Shown here in pieces: positions 17,891-25,686 of a DNA stretch of 64,000 bases. Numbering within the stretch: position 1 is the stretch's first letter; every line of letters starts with the position of its first letter. Both the position numbers and the translations under genes were made by a program. Under the pieces are notes generated by a model, which was not told the DNA's origin, did no database searches, and was given only the letters and a program-made list of their open reading frames with translations. The DNA lies in the NCBI GenBank assembly GCA_036490515.1, contig DASXDU010000040.1, positions 1 to 64,000 of the forward strand. Direction: 5' to 3'. The DNA comes from Palsa-1150 sp036490515. GTDB lineage: Bacteria > Myxococcota_A > Polyangia > Polyangiales > Polyangiaceae.

Positions 17891-17902
17891 GGGGGGATGG
17901 GC

Positions 17903-18112
17903 GTCCGGGTCTTTCGGCTTCAGAAGCCTCCTACCCCTCCCGCGCCCGAGACTTTCCGGCTCCCGAGGCCTCCCACCCCTGCCGCGCCCGAGACTTTCCG
18001 GCGGGCGAAGGCTCCCACCCTTCCGTCGCCCGAAACTCTCCGGCGCCTGAAGCCTCCCACCCTTCCGTCGCCGGAAAACTCCCGGCGGGCGAAGGCTCTC
18101 AGTCCGCTTTCT
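17903..18112. repeat. Five tandem 42-bp repeats next to hairpin element A
   Basis: Units begin at 17903, 17945, 17987, 18029 and 18071. Typical units open CCCGAGACTTTCCGGC and close CCCACCCTTCCGTCG. The unit length equals that of the unrelated repeat at the window start. Both strands are open through the array in some frames, but those frames give only Pro/Arg-rich sequence and overlap the start of the next gene, so it is read as non-coding. This accounts for most of the 329-base gap before 18157. Confidence 0.85.
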
Positions 18113-18156
18113 TCCGCAGTTTTCTCCCGCTGGAAGGGTGGTAGCCTGCCGGCCCC

Positions 18157-19188
18157 ATGGGGAAGCCGAAGACCGCGAACTCGAAGAAGGCCGCCGCGAA
18201 AACCGCCGCGAAAACCGCCACGAAGCCCGCCGTGAAGGCCGCCGCGAAACCCACGACGAAGGCGACGAAGGCCGCGAAGTCGGCGAAGCCCGCCGCGAAG
18301 CCCGCTGCGACGAAGGCCGCGAAGCCCGCCGCTTCACTCGCCTCCATCCCGACTCCGCCGCCCGTGGCCGGCTCGCAGGACGCCTACGACACGTACCTGC
18401 CCGCGGCGAGCGCGCTGGCGGCGAGCGCGGTGCTGCCGTTTCGCACGGACGCTTCGCTCGCGTACCACAACGTCTCGACCGGCGTCGCGTCGCTGCTCGC
18501 GCGGCAGGCCGACGCCGAGGCGCTGCCCGGCATCGACGTCGCGTCGCTCTCGGCGCTGCCCGACCAGTGCCTCGCGCTCGCGTACGCGGCGGGGCTGGCG
18601 CTCCAGGCCAACGGCGGGTCGGACGGCGCGGTCGCGACGCTCTTCGCGCAGGCGAGCGCGCTCCGGCGAAAGCTCTTCAACGGCGCCGACGCGCTGGTCG
18701 ACGCGGGGCTCCTGCCGGCGACGAACGTGGCGGCGCTGCACGCGGGCAAGGGCAAGCTCGACGCGGCCAACGATCTCGTGGGCCTCGCGGGGCTCTTCAC
18801 GAAGAACGCGGCGGCCATCCGCGGCAAGACCGCGGTCACCGCGGCGGAGGTCGCGCAGGCTGCGCAGCTCGGGTCGCAGCTCCAGGCGATGCTCGCGCCG
18901 ACGGGAGCGAAGAAGCAGCGCGGCGCGGACGCCGCGAGCACGGCCAACGTGCGCGACCGCATGTGGACGCTCGTGAAGCAGGGCCACGACGCGCTCTGGC
19001 GCGCGTGCGCGTACCTCTACGGCCACCAGGAGATCGACGCGCGCGTCCCGCCGCTCCAGTCGCATGCGGCGACGACGTCGAATCGCAAGAAGGCCAACGC
19101 CGCGAAGAAGGCCGCCGCGGGGAGCGGGGCGAGCGCGTCGAGCGCGACGAAGAGCGCCGGCGCGACGGGCGCGACGCCCGCGAGCTGA
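18157..19188 (+). CDS. Histone-H1-like protein with Lys/Ala tails and a unique central domain
   Basis: A 343-residue protein. Residues 1-60 are almost only K, A, T and P (KKAAAKTAAKTATKPAVKAA-type), like the C-terminal tail of histone H1 and of bacterial H1-like proteins, and should bind DNA or another polyanion. Residues 70-300 form a mostly alpha-helical domain with no recognised family (for example DAYDTYLPAASALAASAV and RDRMWTLVKQGHDALWRACAYLYG). Residues 305-343 are a second K/A/S tail. It has no signal peptide, so it is probably cytosolic and nucleoid-associated; this is inference from composition. It lies between two repeat-filled gaps. It converges on serA. Confidence 0.72.
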   Translation: MGKPKTANSKKAAAKTAAKTATKPAVKAAAKPTTKATKAAKSAKPAAKPAATKAAKPAASLASIPTPPPVAGSQDAYDTYLPAASALAASAVLPFRTDASLAYHNVSTGVASLLARQADAEALPGIDVASLSALPDQCLALAYAAGLALQANGGSDGAVATLFAQASALRRKLFNGADALVDAGLLPATNVAALHAGKGKLDAANDLVGLAGLFTKNAAAIRGKTAVTAAEVAQAAQLGSQLQAMLAPTGAKKQRGADAASTANVRDRMWTLVKQGHDALWRACAYLYGHQEIDARVPPLQSHAATTSNRKKANAAKKAAAGSGASASSATKSAGATGATPAS

Positions 19189-19212
19189 AGGCGGCGAGGC
19201 GGCGAGGGGGCC

Positions 19213-19490
19213 GGAGATCGAGCACGGCGGGGCCGCGAGGGGCGGAGATCGAGCACGGCGGGTCGAGTAAGTGCACGGGCACGTGGCACGAGGACGAGCA
19301 CGTCCTGTCGAGTACGGGCACGAGTACGGGTACGAGTACGTGGACGTGAACGGCGAGCGGTGCTCGTTCGCGTGCTCGTCCTCGTCCACGTACTCGACAG
19401 GACGTGCTCGTCCTCGTGCCCGTGCCACGTGCCACGTACTCGGCCCCCCGTGCTCGATCTCCTCTCCGCCGCCCCGCCGCGCCGCCCCGC
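19213..19490. repeat. Long imperfect inverted repeat between convergent genes
   Basis: GGAGATCGAGCACGG occurs at 19213 and 19244 and its reverse complement at 19449-19463. Between them the sequence folds back on itself around about 19354: CACGAGGACGAGCACGTCC (left, near 19286) pairs with its complement near 19395-19413, and the tip contains GAACGGCGAGCGGTGCTCG. The left side has an extra direct copy of a 31-bp unit. This fills the 320-base gap between the stops of the H1-like gene and serA. No gene is seen in it. It could act as a bidirectional terminator or be a palindromic repeat element unrelated in sequence to the AAACAGGAAG family. Confidence 0.85.
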
Positions 19491-19508
19491 CGCCCGTCCC
19501 GCTGCCCC

Positions 19509-20744
19509 TCAGTACAAGATGCGCGTCTTGATGCTCGCCGGCAGCACGGCCATCGCGTTCTTCACGTCGCGCGAGACGTCCTGATCGAGATCCATCACGA
19601 GATACCCGATGTCCGGGTCGGTCGCGAGCACCTGCGCGGCGATGTTCGCGCCCTTGTCGGAGACGGCCTGGTTGATGTCCCTCAGCACGCCCGGCACGTT
19701 CCTGTGCACGTTCAGGATGCGGTGCTTGCCGGGCGTCAACGGGAGATCCACCTGCGGGAAGTTCACCGCGCCCGCCGTGGCGCCGCCGTTCACGAACTTC
19801 ACGAGCGCGGCGCCGACCTCGCGGCCGATCGCCTCCTGCGCCTCGGCCGTCGAGCCGCCGATGTGCGGCGTCATCACGACGTTCGGCAGCCCCTGGAGCG
19901 GCGACGCGAACCCGTCGCTGTTCGTCTCCGGCTCCTCGGGGAACACGTCGATGGCCGCGCCCTGGAGGCGCCCGGCCTTCAGCGCCGCCGCGAGCGCCGG
20001 GATGTCGACGACGGTCCCGCGCGACGCGTTGAGGAGGTAGCTCCCCTCCTTCATCGCCGCGATCTCGGCGGCGCCCATCATCCCGCGCGTCTGCGGCGTC
20101 TCGGGCACGTGGAGCGTCACGAAGTCGCTCTGGCCGAGCAGCTCGGCGAGCTCCTTGATGGCGCGGTTGTTCCCCATCGGGAGCTTCGCGACGACGTCGT
20201 AGAAGAGGACGCGGAGGCCGATCATCTCGGCGATGACGCCTATCTGCCGGCCGATGTGCCCGTAGCCGACGATGCCGAGCGTCTTGCCGCGGACCTCGAA
20301 GCTCCCCGTCGAGACCTTGCGCCATTTCCCCTGGTGCATCTCGGCGGCGCGGTCGCCGAGGCGGCGCGAGAGCATCACGATCTGGCTCATGATCATCTCG
20401 GCCACGCTGCGCGTGTTCGAGAAGGGCGCGTTGAAGACCGGGACGCCGCGCCGGTTGGCGGCCGCGAGGTCGACCTGGTTGGTGCCGATGCAGAAGCACC
20501 CGACCGCGAGGAGGCGCCGGCCCGCGGCGAGCGCCTTGTCGGTGACGCGCGTCTTGCTGCGGATGCCGAGGACGTGCACGTCGGCGATGCGCTCGACGAG
20601 CTCCGCCTCGCCGAGGCCGCCGCCCACCGTCTCGAGGTGGAACCCCTCGCCGCGAAAGAGCTCGTGCGCGCTCGTGTGGATGTTCTCGAGGAGGAGGACC
20701 TTGATCTGGTCCTTCGGAAACGAGGTCTGCGCGTCCGCTGCCAC
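19509..20744 (-). CDS. serA: D-3-phosphoglycerate dehydrogenase
   Basis: First step of serine synthesis: oxidises 3-phosphoglycerate to 3-phosphohydroxypyruvate with NAD in the cytosol. The 411-residue length and layout match the Escherichia coli-type enzyme: substrate domain, Rossmann motif VGYGHIGRQIG (about 160-170), catalytic Arg in NASRGTVVD, catalytic His in TPHIGGSTAEAQ, and a C-terminal ACT domain beginning near KHRILNVHRNVPGVL that normally binds serine for feedback inhibition. ATG is absent; a GTG at 20744 starts the protein. The 3' end faces the long inverted repeat, and the gene diverges from the M2 peptidase gene 56 bases away. Confidence 0.94.
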   Translation of the reverse strand: MAADAQTSFPKDQIKVLLLENIHTSAHELFRGEGFHLETVGGGLGEAELVERIADVHVLGIRSKTRVTDKALAAGRRLLAVGCFCIGTNQVDLAAANRRGVPVFNAPFSNTRSVAEMIMSQIVMLSRRLGDRAAEMHQGKWRKVSTGSFEVRGKTLGIVGYGHIGRQIGVIAEMIGLRVLFYDVVAKLPMGNNRAIKELAELLGQSDFVTLHVPETPQTRGMMGAAEIAAMKEGSYLLNASRGTVVDIPALAAALKAGRLQGAAIDVFPEEPETNSDGFASPLQGLPNVVMTPHIGGSTAEAQEAIGREVGAALVKFVNGGATAGAVNFPQVDLPLTPGKHRILNVHRNVPGVLRDINQAVSDKGANIAAQVLATDPDIGYLVMDLDQDVSRDVKNAMAVLPASIKTRILY

Positions 20745-20800
20745 GTCGCGTCATCTAGCCTGTCTTGCCACCGCGGTCACCAGGCGCCTAGACCGGGCGC

Positions 20801-22768
20801 GTGACCTCCCGCACGCCCTCGCCGCCCCACGCCCTCCCGTTCGCCGCGCGCCGCTCGCTCGTCGCCGTGGTTCTCCTCGCCGTCGCCGCGTGCGGCGCAC
20901 CTGCCGCCGACAACGTCGCGCAGCCCGCCGTCCCTCCGCCGCTGCCGCCGCCCGTCACCGTGCCGCTGGGGCCGGCGACGCAGGGGCCGACGGTCGACGA
21001 GGCGCGCGTCTTCGTCGCCGACGTCGAGGCGCATCTCGCGAAGCTCTGGCCCGCGCGCGACCAGGCGACGTGGGTGAACGAGAACTTCATCACGGACGAC
21101 ACCGAGGCGCTCTCGGCGGCCGGCGAGGAGGCGACGGCCGCGTACATCGGCGAGGCCATCGAGCGCTCTCGCCGCTTCGACGCCATCCGCGACCAGCTGC
21201 CGCCGGAGCTCGCGCGCAAGCTCTACCTCCTGTCGATCGCGCAGACCGTCCCGGCGCCGCGCGACGCCGGCCGCCGGAGCGAGCTCGCGAACCTCGAGTC
21301 GTGGATGACGAGCGCCTACGGCAAGGGCCAGTACTGCCCGCCGGACGGCTCGCCGCTCCTCAAGTACCGCAAGGCCGAGAAGGGGCAGAAGCCCGAGCCG
21401 TGCCTGCACCTCGGCGAGCTCTCGGAGGTCCTCGCGAAGAGCCACAAGCTCGACGAGCTCGTCGAGGCGTGGCGCGGGTGGCACGCCATCGCCGCGCCGA
21501 TGAAGGGCAAGTACGCGCGTTACGTGGAGCTCGCGAACGAGGGCGCGAAGGCCATCGGCTTCGCGGACGTCGGGGCGCTCTGGCGATCGGGCTACGACAT
21601 GAGCCCCGAGGCGTTCGAGGCGGACCTCGAGCGGCTCTGGGCGGAGGTGAAGCCGCTCTACGACGAGCTCCACTGCTACGTGCGGGGCAAGCTCCAGGCG
21701 AAGTACGGCAAGGAGGTGGTGCCCGACCACGCGCCCATCCCGGCGGAGCTCCTCGGCAACATGTGGTCGCAGGAGTGGACCAACGTCTACGACCTCGTCG
21801 CCCCGTACCCGAACGAGCCGTCGCTCGACGTCGGCAAGAAGCTCGTCGCCGGGAAGTGGGACGCGAAGAAGATGGTGCGGCAGGGCGAGCACTTCTTCAC
21901 GTCGCTCGGGTTCGACCCGCTGCCGGCGACGTTCTGGGAGCGGTCGCTCTTCACGCGGCCGCGCGACCGCGAGGTCGTCTGCCACGCGAGCGCGTGGGAC
22001 GTGAGCTGGAGCGGGGACCTCCGCGTGAAGATGTGCATCGAGCCGACCGAGGAGGACTTCGTCACCATCCACCACGAGCTCGGGCACGACTTCTACTTCC
22101 AGCGCTACGACAAGCTGCCGATCCTCTTCCAGCGCGGGGCGAACGACGGCTTCCACGAGGCCATCGGCGACACGATGGCCCTGTCGGTCACGCCCGCGTA
22201 CCTCAAGGGCCTCGGCCTGCTCGACGCAGCCGCCGCGAGCGATCACGCGCGCATCGACCAGCAGATGAAGATGGCGCTCGACAAGGTGGCGTTCCTGCCG
22301 TTCGGCCTCCTCATCGACAAGTGGCGCTGGGACGTCTTCGCGGGCAAGACGCAGCCCGCGGACTACGAGGCGGCGTGGTGGAGGCTTCGCGAGACGTACC
22401 AGGGCGTCAGGGCGCCGGTCGCGCGCACGCCGGACGACTTCGACCCGGGGGCGAAGTACCACGTCGCCTCGAGCGCGCAGTACGTCATGTACTTCCTCGC
22501 GCGCATCTACCAGTTCCAGTTCCACGCGGCGCTCTGCAAGGCGGCCGGCTACACGGGCCCGCTCGACCAGTGCTCCATCCACGACGACAAGCAGGCGGGC
22601 GCGAAGCTCATGGCGATGCTGGCCCTCGGTGGGAGCAAGCCGTGGCCCGACGCGATGGAGGCCCTCGGCGCGGGCCGCAAGGCGGACGCGGGCCCGATGC
22701 TCGAGTACTTCGCGCCGCTGCGAGCGTGGCTCCACGACGCCAACAAGGGCGCCACCTGCGGCTGGTGA
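20801..22768 (+). CDS. Peptidase family M2 (angiotensin-converting-enzyme-like) lipoprotein
   Basis: A 655-residue exported zinc metallopeptidase. A signal peptide and lipobox LLAVAAC lie within the first 30 residues, followed by a proline-rich linker. The zinc site is H425-E-L-G-H429 in TIHHELGHDFYFQRY, with the third ligand E453 in RGANDGFHEAIGD; both blocks match the M2 family closely. M2 enzymes release C-terminal dipeptides (peptidyl-dipeptidase). In bacteria the role is probably peptide scavenging or processing in the envelope. The start is GTG at 20801. A collapsed hairpin element begins 3-9 bases after the stop. Confidence 0.9.
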   Translation: MTSRTPSPPHALPFAARRSLVAVVLLAVAACGAPAADNVAQPAVPPPLPPPVTVPLGPATQGPTVDEARVFVADVEAHLAKLWPARDQATWVNENFITDDTEALSAAGEEATAAYIGEAIERSRRFDAIRDQLPPELARKLYLLSIAQTVPAPRDAGRRSELANLESWMTSAYGKGQYCPPDGSPLLKYRKAEKGQKPEPCLHLGELSEVLAKSHKLDELVEAWRGWHAIAAPMKGKYARYVELANEGAKAIGFADVGALWRSGYDMSPEAFEADLERLWAEVKPLYDELHCYVRGKLQAKYGKEVVPDHAPIPAELLGNMWSQEWTNVYDLVAPYPNEPSLDVGKKLVAGKWDAKKMVRQGEHFFTSLGFDPLPATFWERSLFTRPRDREVVCHASAWDVSWSGDLRVKMCIEPTEEDFVTIHHELGHDFYFQRYDKLPILFQRGANDGFHEAIGDTMALSVTPAYLKGLGLLDAAAASDHARIDQQMKMALDKVAFLPFGLLIDKWRWDVFAGKTQPADYEAAWWRLRETYQGVRAPVARTPDDFDPGAKYHVASSAQYVMYFLARIYQFQFHAALCKAAGYTGPLDQCSIHDDKQAGAKLMAMLALGGSKPWPDAMEALGAGRKADAGPMLEYFAPLRAWLHDANKGATCGW

Positions 22769-22770
22769 GG

Positions 22771-22834
22771 CGAGACGGAGAGCAGGAAACAGGAAGGTCA
22801 GAGGATCTGATCTTCCTGTTTCTCCATCTCCTAG
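22771..22834. repeat. Hairpin element, copy B (collapsed to arms only)
   Basis: Left arm GGAGAGCAGGAAACAGG AAGGTCAG (22777-22801) and right arm TGATCTTCCTGTTTCTCC ATCTCC (22808-22831) are reverse complements with a few mismatches and only about six bases between them. It is the shortest member of the family and sits between a stop codon and the next gene on the same strand. As RNA it would form a stable hairpin without a T-run, so a role in termination or transcript stability is possible but unproven. Confidence 0.85.
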
Positions 22835-22850
22835 GCATAACTGGCCGCCG

Positions 22851-23669
22851 ATGAAGACGCTGCGGGTCGCGACGCTCAACATCTGGAACCGTTTCGGTCC
22901 CTGGGACCAGCGGCTGCCCGCGATCCGCGCCGGCGTGAAGGCGCTCGCGCCGGATCTCCTCGCCCTCCAGGAGGTATTGCGGCTCGCCCCGGGCGACGGC
23001 GACGGCCTCGACCAGGCGGCGCTGCTCGCCGCGGACGCCGGCTACCACGTCGCCTTCGCCCGTGCGCACGACGAGCGCTGGTTCGGCAACGCGGCCCTCT
23101 CGCGCTGGCCCATCGCACGGTCGGCCACGTTCGAGCTCCCCCGCTGCGGGACCGACGAGCGTCGGACGCTCCTCTTCGCGGAGGTCGACTCGCCCTTCGG
23201 CCGCATCCCCTTCTTCGTCACGCACCTCAACTGGAAGTTCGACGAGGGCCACGTCCGCGAGGCCCAGGTCCGCGAGATCGTCGCCCACGTCGACGCGCTC
23301 GCCCCCGCGAGCGCGAGCGCGTTCCCCGCCATCCTCTGCGGCGACTTCAACGCGGAGCCCGAGGCCGACGAGATCCGCTACCTCCACGGCCTCACGTCGC
23401 TCGGCGGGTCGCGCCGCGTCTACTTCCAGGACGCCTTCGCCGCCGCCGGGGACGGGAGCCCAGGCTTCACGTACGCCAGGCGCAACCCGTTCGCGGCCCC
23501 GCTCGGCGAGCCCGACCGGCGCATCGACTACGTCTTCGTGCGCGGCCGGGACGACCGCCACCGCGGCGACCCGCTCGAGGGCCAGGCGAAGGTCTGCTTC
23601 GACGCGGCCGTGGACGGGACGTTTCCGAGCGACCACTTCGGCGTCGTCGCGACCCTGCGCGCCGAATGA
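22851..23669 (+). CDS. Endonuclease/exonuclease/phosphatase family protein
   Basis: A 272-residue EEP-fold metal-dependent phosphoesterase. Hallmarks are ATLNIWN at 7-13, LALQEV near 40-45 with the metal-binding Glu, THLNW, CGDFNAEP around 160-167, RIDYVFVR, and the terminal PSDHFGV containing the catalytic His. There is no signal peptide, so it is probably cytosolic. Members act on nucleic acids, inositol phosphates or sphingomyelin; nothing here singles out one substrate. The ATG at 22851 is chosen because homology begins with it and the upstream extension would run through hairpin element B. Confidence 0.85.
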   Translation: MKTLRVATLNIWNRFGPWDQRLPAIRAGVKALAPDLLALQEVLRLAPGDGDGLDQAALLAADAGYHVAFARAHDERWFGNAALSRWPIARSATFELPRCGTDERRTLLFAEVDSPFGRIPFFVTHLNWKFDEGHVREAQVREIVAHVDALAPASASAFPAILCGDFNAEPEADEIRYLHGLTSLGGSRRVYFQDAFAAAGDGSPGFTYARRNPFAAPLGEPDRRIDYVFVRGRDDRHRGDPLEGQAKVCFDAAVDGTFPSDHFGVVATLRAE

Positions 23670-23722
23670 AGAATCCGGGAATATTGCCGGCTCCGGCCGG
23701 TTGAGCGCGGCGGGTGTCATGG

Positions 23723-23750
23723 TTGACATGAGTGACCCGGTCGCTACGAT
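23723..23750 (+). promoter_or_regulatory. Candidate sigma-70-type promoter for the ABC operon
   Basis: TTGACA (23723-23728), a 16-base spacer and TACGAT (23745-23750) form a near-consensus pair. The expected start of transcription, near 23757, is about 27 bases before the ATG at 23784. It is the best promoter-like match noticed in the window. Confidence 0.55.
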
Positions 23751-23783
23751 GCGCCGCCCCTGAGCCCCGTGGAGCCCTCGGAA

Positions 23784-24902
23784 ATGCCGAACGAAGCGAT
23801 GATTTACGCGAACGACCTGTCGAAGAGCTTCGGGTCGTTCCGCGCGCTCGACAAGATCAACTTCGAGGTGAAGCGTGGCGAGATCGTCGGCTTCCTCGGC
23901 CCCAACGGCGCCGGGAAGTCGACGACGATGCGCATCCTCACCTGCTTCATCTCGCCGTCCGCGGGGACGGCAAAGGTGAACGGGCACGACGTGTTCGACC
24001 AGCCGCTCGAGGTCCGCGAGAGCCTGGGGTACCTCCCCCAGCGCGCGCCGCTCTACCTCGAGATGAGCGTCCTCGAATACCTGCGGTTCGCGGCCGACCT
24101 CCGGCACCTCGACCGCTCGACCTTCCGCAAGCGCGCGAAGAGCGTCGTCGAGGTCTGCGGTCTCGCGCAGGTTCTCGGCAAGGAGATCCGGCACCTCTCC
24201 CACGGCTACCGGCAGCGCGTCGGCCTCGCCCAGGCCCTCATCCACGATCCGCCCATCCTCATCCTCGACGAGCCGACCAGCGACCTCGACCCGAACGAGA
24301 AGGCCGAGTTCCTCGACTACCTGAAGCAGATCGGCGAGCAGCGCACGGTCTTGCTGTCGACCCACAACCTGGCCGAGGTCGAGGCTTCGTGCGCCCGCGC
24401 CATCATCGTCTCGCGCGGCCGCATCGTCGCCGACGGGCCGCTCGACGAGATCCGCGCCAAGAGCGGGCGCGTCCGCTACACGGTGTCGATCCAGGAGTCG
24501 ACCGGCGAACAGAAGTACCGCGGCCGCGGCGCGCTCCCGAAGAAGGGCGAGGTCGAGGATGCGCTCGGCAAGGTGGCCGGCGTCTACAAGCTGAACGAGC
24601 TCCCGACCGACGACCGCGCCCACGCGTACGAGCTCGTGAGCGAGGGCGAGGTCGACATCCGGCCAGACCTCTTCCAGTGCATCGTCGACAAGGGCTGGGT
24701 CCTGCTCGAGCTGCACCGCGACGCGCAGACCCTCGAAGACGTCTTCCGCAGCCTCACCATCGGCGACGAGCGGCGCAACCGCCAGCTCGGCGCGCCCGCC
24801 AACGAAGTGGAGGAGGAGGACGAAGAGGAGTCCGAGGAGGACGACGAGGAAGAGGAGTCGGACGACGACGACGACAAGGCCGCGTCGGGAGAGCGGAGCT
24901 AG
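23784..24902 (+). CDS. ABC transporter ATP-binding protein, GldA-like
   Basis: A 372-residue ATPase subunit. Walker A GPNGAGKST is at 39-47, Q-loop YLPQRAPLY follows, the signature is LSHGYRQR (a variant of LSGGQ shared by GldA/ABC-2 type ATPases), Walker B is ILILDEPTSDLDP, and the switch His is in STHNL. A C-terminal extension ends in about 30 mostly Glu/Asp residues. It starts an operon with a permease (three bases after the stop), a GldG-like protein and a DUF4340 protein. In gliding Bacteroidetes, GldA/F/G form an exporter needed for motility; in myxobacteria the function of such operons is not established. The start at 23784 fits the upstream promoter better than a GTG at 23769. Confidence 0.88.
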   Translation: MPNEAMIYANDLSKSFGSFRALDKINFEVKRGEIVGFLGPNGAGKSTTMRILTCFISPSAGTAKVNGHDVFDQPLEVRESLGYLPQRAPLYLEMSVLEYLRFAADLRHLDRSTFRKRAKSVVEVCGLAQVLGKEIRHLSHGYRQRVGLAQALIHDPPILILDEPTSDLDPNEKAEFLDYLKQIGEQRTVLLSTHNLAEVEASCARAIIVSRGRIVADGPLDEIRAKSGRVRYTVSIQESTGEQKYRGRGALPKKGEVEDALGKVAGVYKLNELPTDDRAHAYELVSEGEVDIRPDLFQCIVDKGWVLLELHRDAQTLEDVFRSLTIGDERRNRQLGAPANEVEEEDEEESEEDDEEEESDDDDDKAASGERS

Positions 24903-24905
24903 GAC

Positions 24906-25679
24906 ATGCGAAACATCCTCATCATCGCCCGTCGCGACCTGCGGGCCCAGTTCAACTCCCCGGTCGCCTACGTGGTCCTCGGCGGGACGATGTTCCTGCT
25001 CGGCGTCGTCTTCTTCCTCATCCCGCACATCTCGGGCGTCCTCGCCGGCAGCTTCTGGGACGTCGACCGCGCGTCGATGGACCAGATGTTCGCGACGCTG
25101 CCACTCCTCCTCAGCATCTTCGTCATCCCGGCGGTGACGATGCGCACCCTCGCGGCCGAGAAGGGCTCGGGGACCCTCGAGCTCCTCATCACGATGCCGG
25201 TGAAGGACAGCGAGGTGATCCTCGGGAAGTACCTCGCGGCCTTCGCGATGGTCCTCATCCTCCTCCTCGCGACGCTCCTCTACCCCCTGGCCATGTTCAA
25301 GTGGCCGTGGAACCTCGGGCCGCTCGACTGGGGCCCCGTGTGGGCGGGCTACCTAGGGTGCGTCCTCTTCTCGGCCGCGGCGCTCGCGGTCGGAATGATG
25401 ATCTCGAGCCTCACCGAGAGCGACGTCATCGCGTTCTTCGCGACGCTCGGGGTGCTCGGGTGCCTGTACGTCATCGGCTACGCGGTCTCGGTCGTGCAGA
25501 CCGATGCCAAGGGCTGGACGGCCATCGTCGACGGGCTCGGGTTCATCTCCTTCCAGTCGCGGTACCAGGCCTTCGCGCGCGGTCTCGTCGACACGCGCGC
25601 CATCGTCTACTTCCTGTCGGTCACGGTCCTCTGTCTGCTCGTGAGCTTCCGGTCTCTCGAGAGCCGGAAGTGGAGCTGA
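24906..25679 (+). CDS. ABC-2 type permease, GldF-like
   Basis: A 257-residue inner-membrane protein with six predicted helices. It starts with RNILIIARRDLRAQFNSPVAYVV and has the ABC-2 coupling region TMRTLAAEKGSGTLELLITMPV in the middle, as in GldF and NosY-type permeases. It should form the membrane channel for the ATPase encoded three bases upstream. The substrate is unknown. The next gene begins seven bases after its stop, so the genes are co-transcribed. Confidence 0.87.
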   Translation: MRNILIIARRDLRAQFNSPVAYVVLGGTMFLLGVVFFLIPHISGVLAGSFWDVDRASMDQMFATLPLLLSIFVIPAVTMRTLAAEKGSGTLELLITMPVKDSEVILGKYLAAFAMVLILLLATLLYPLAMFKWPWNLGPLDWGPVWAGYLGCVLFSAAALAVGMMISSLTESDVIAFFATLGVLGCLYVIGYAVSVVQTDAKGWTAIVDGLGFISFQSRYQAFARGLVDTRAIVYFLSVTVLCLLVSFRSLESRKWS

Positions 25680-25686
25680 GGGAGCC

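Noticed and set aside
17870..18347. Short Arg/Pro-rich frames over the 42-bp array at 17.9-18.1 kb
   Set aside because: They run into the start region of the H1-like gene in another frame and reflect a stop-free repeat; composition and context do not support a protein.
22608..25028. An 806-codon minus-strand frame across the EEP and ABC genes
   Set aside because: Antisense to well-supported genes with conserved Walker and EEP motifs; its sequence has no recognisable domain.
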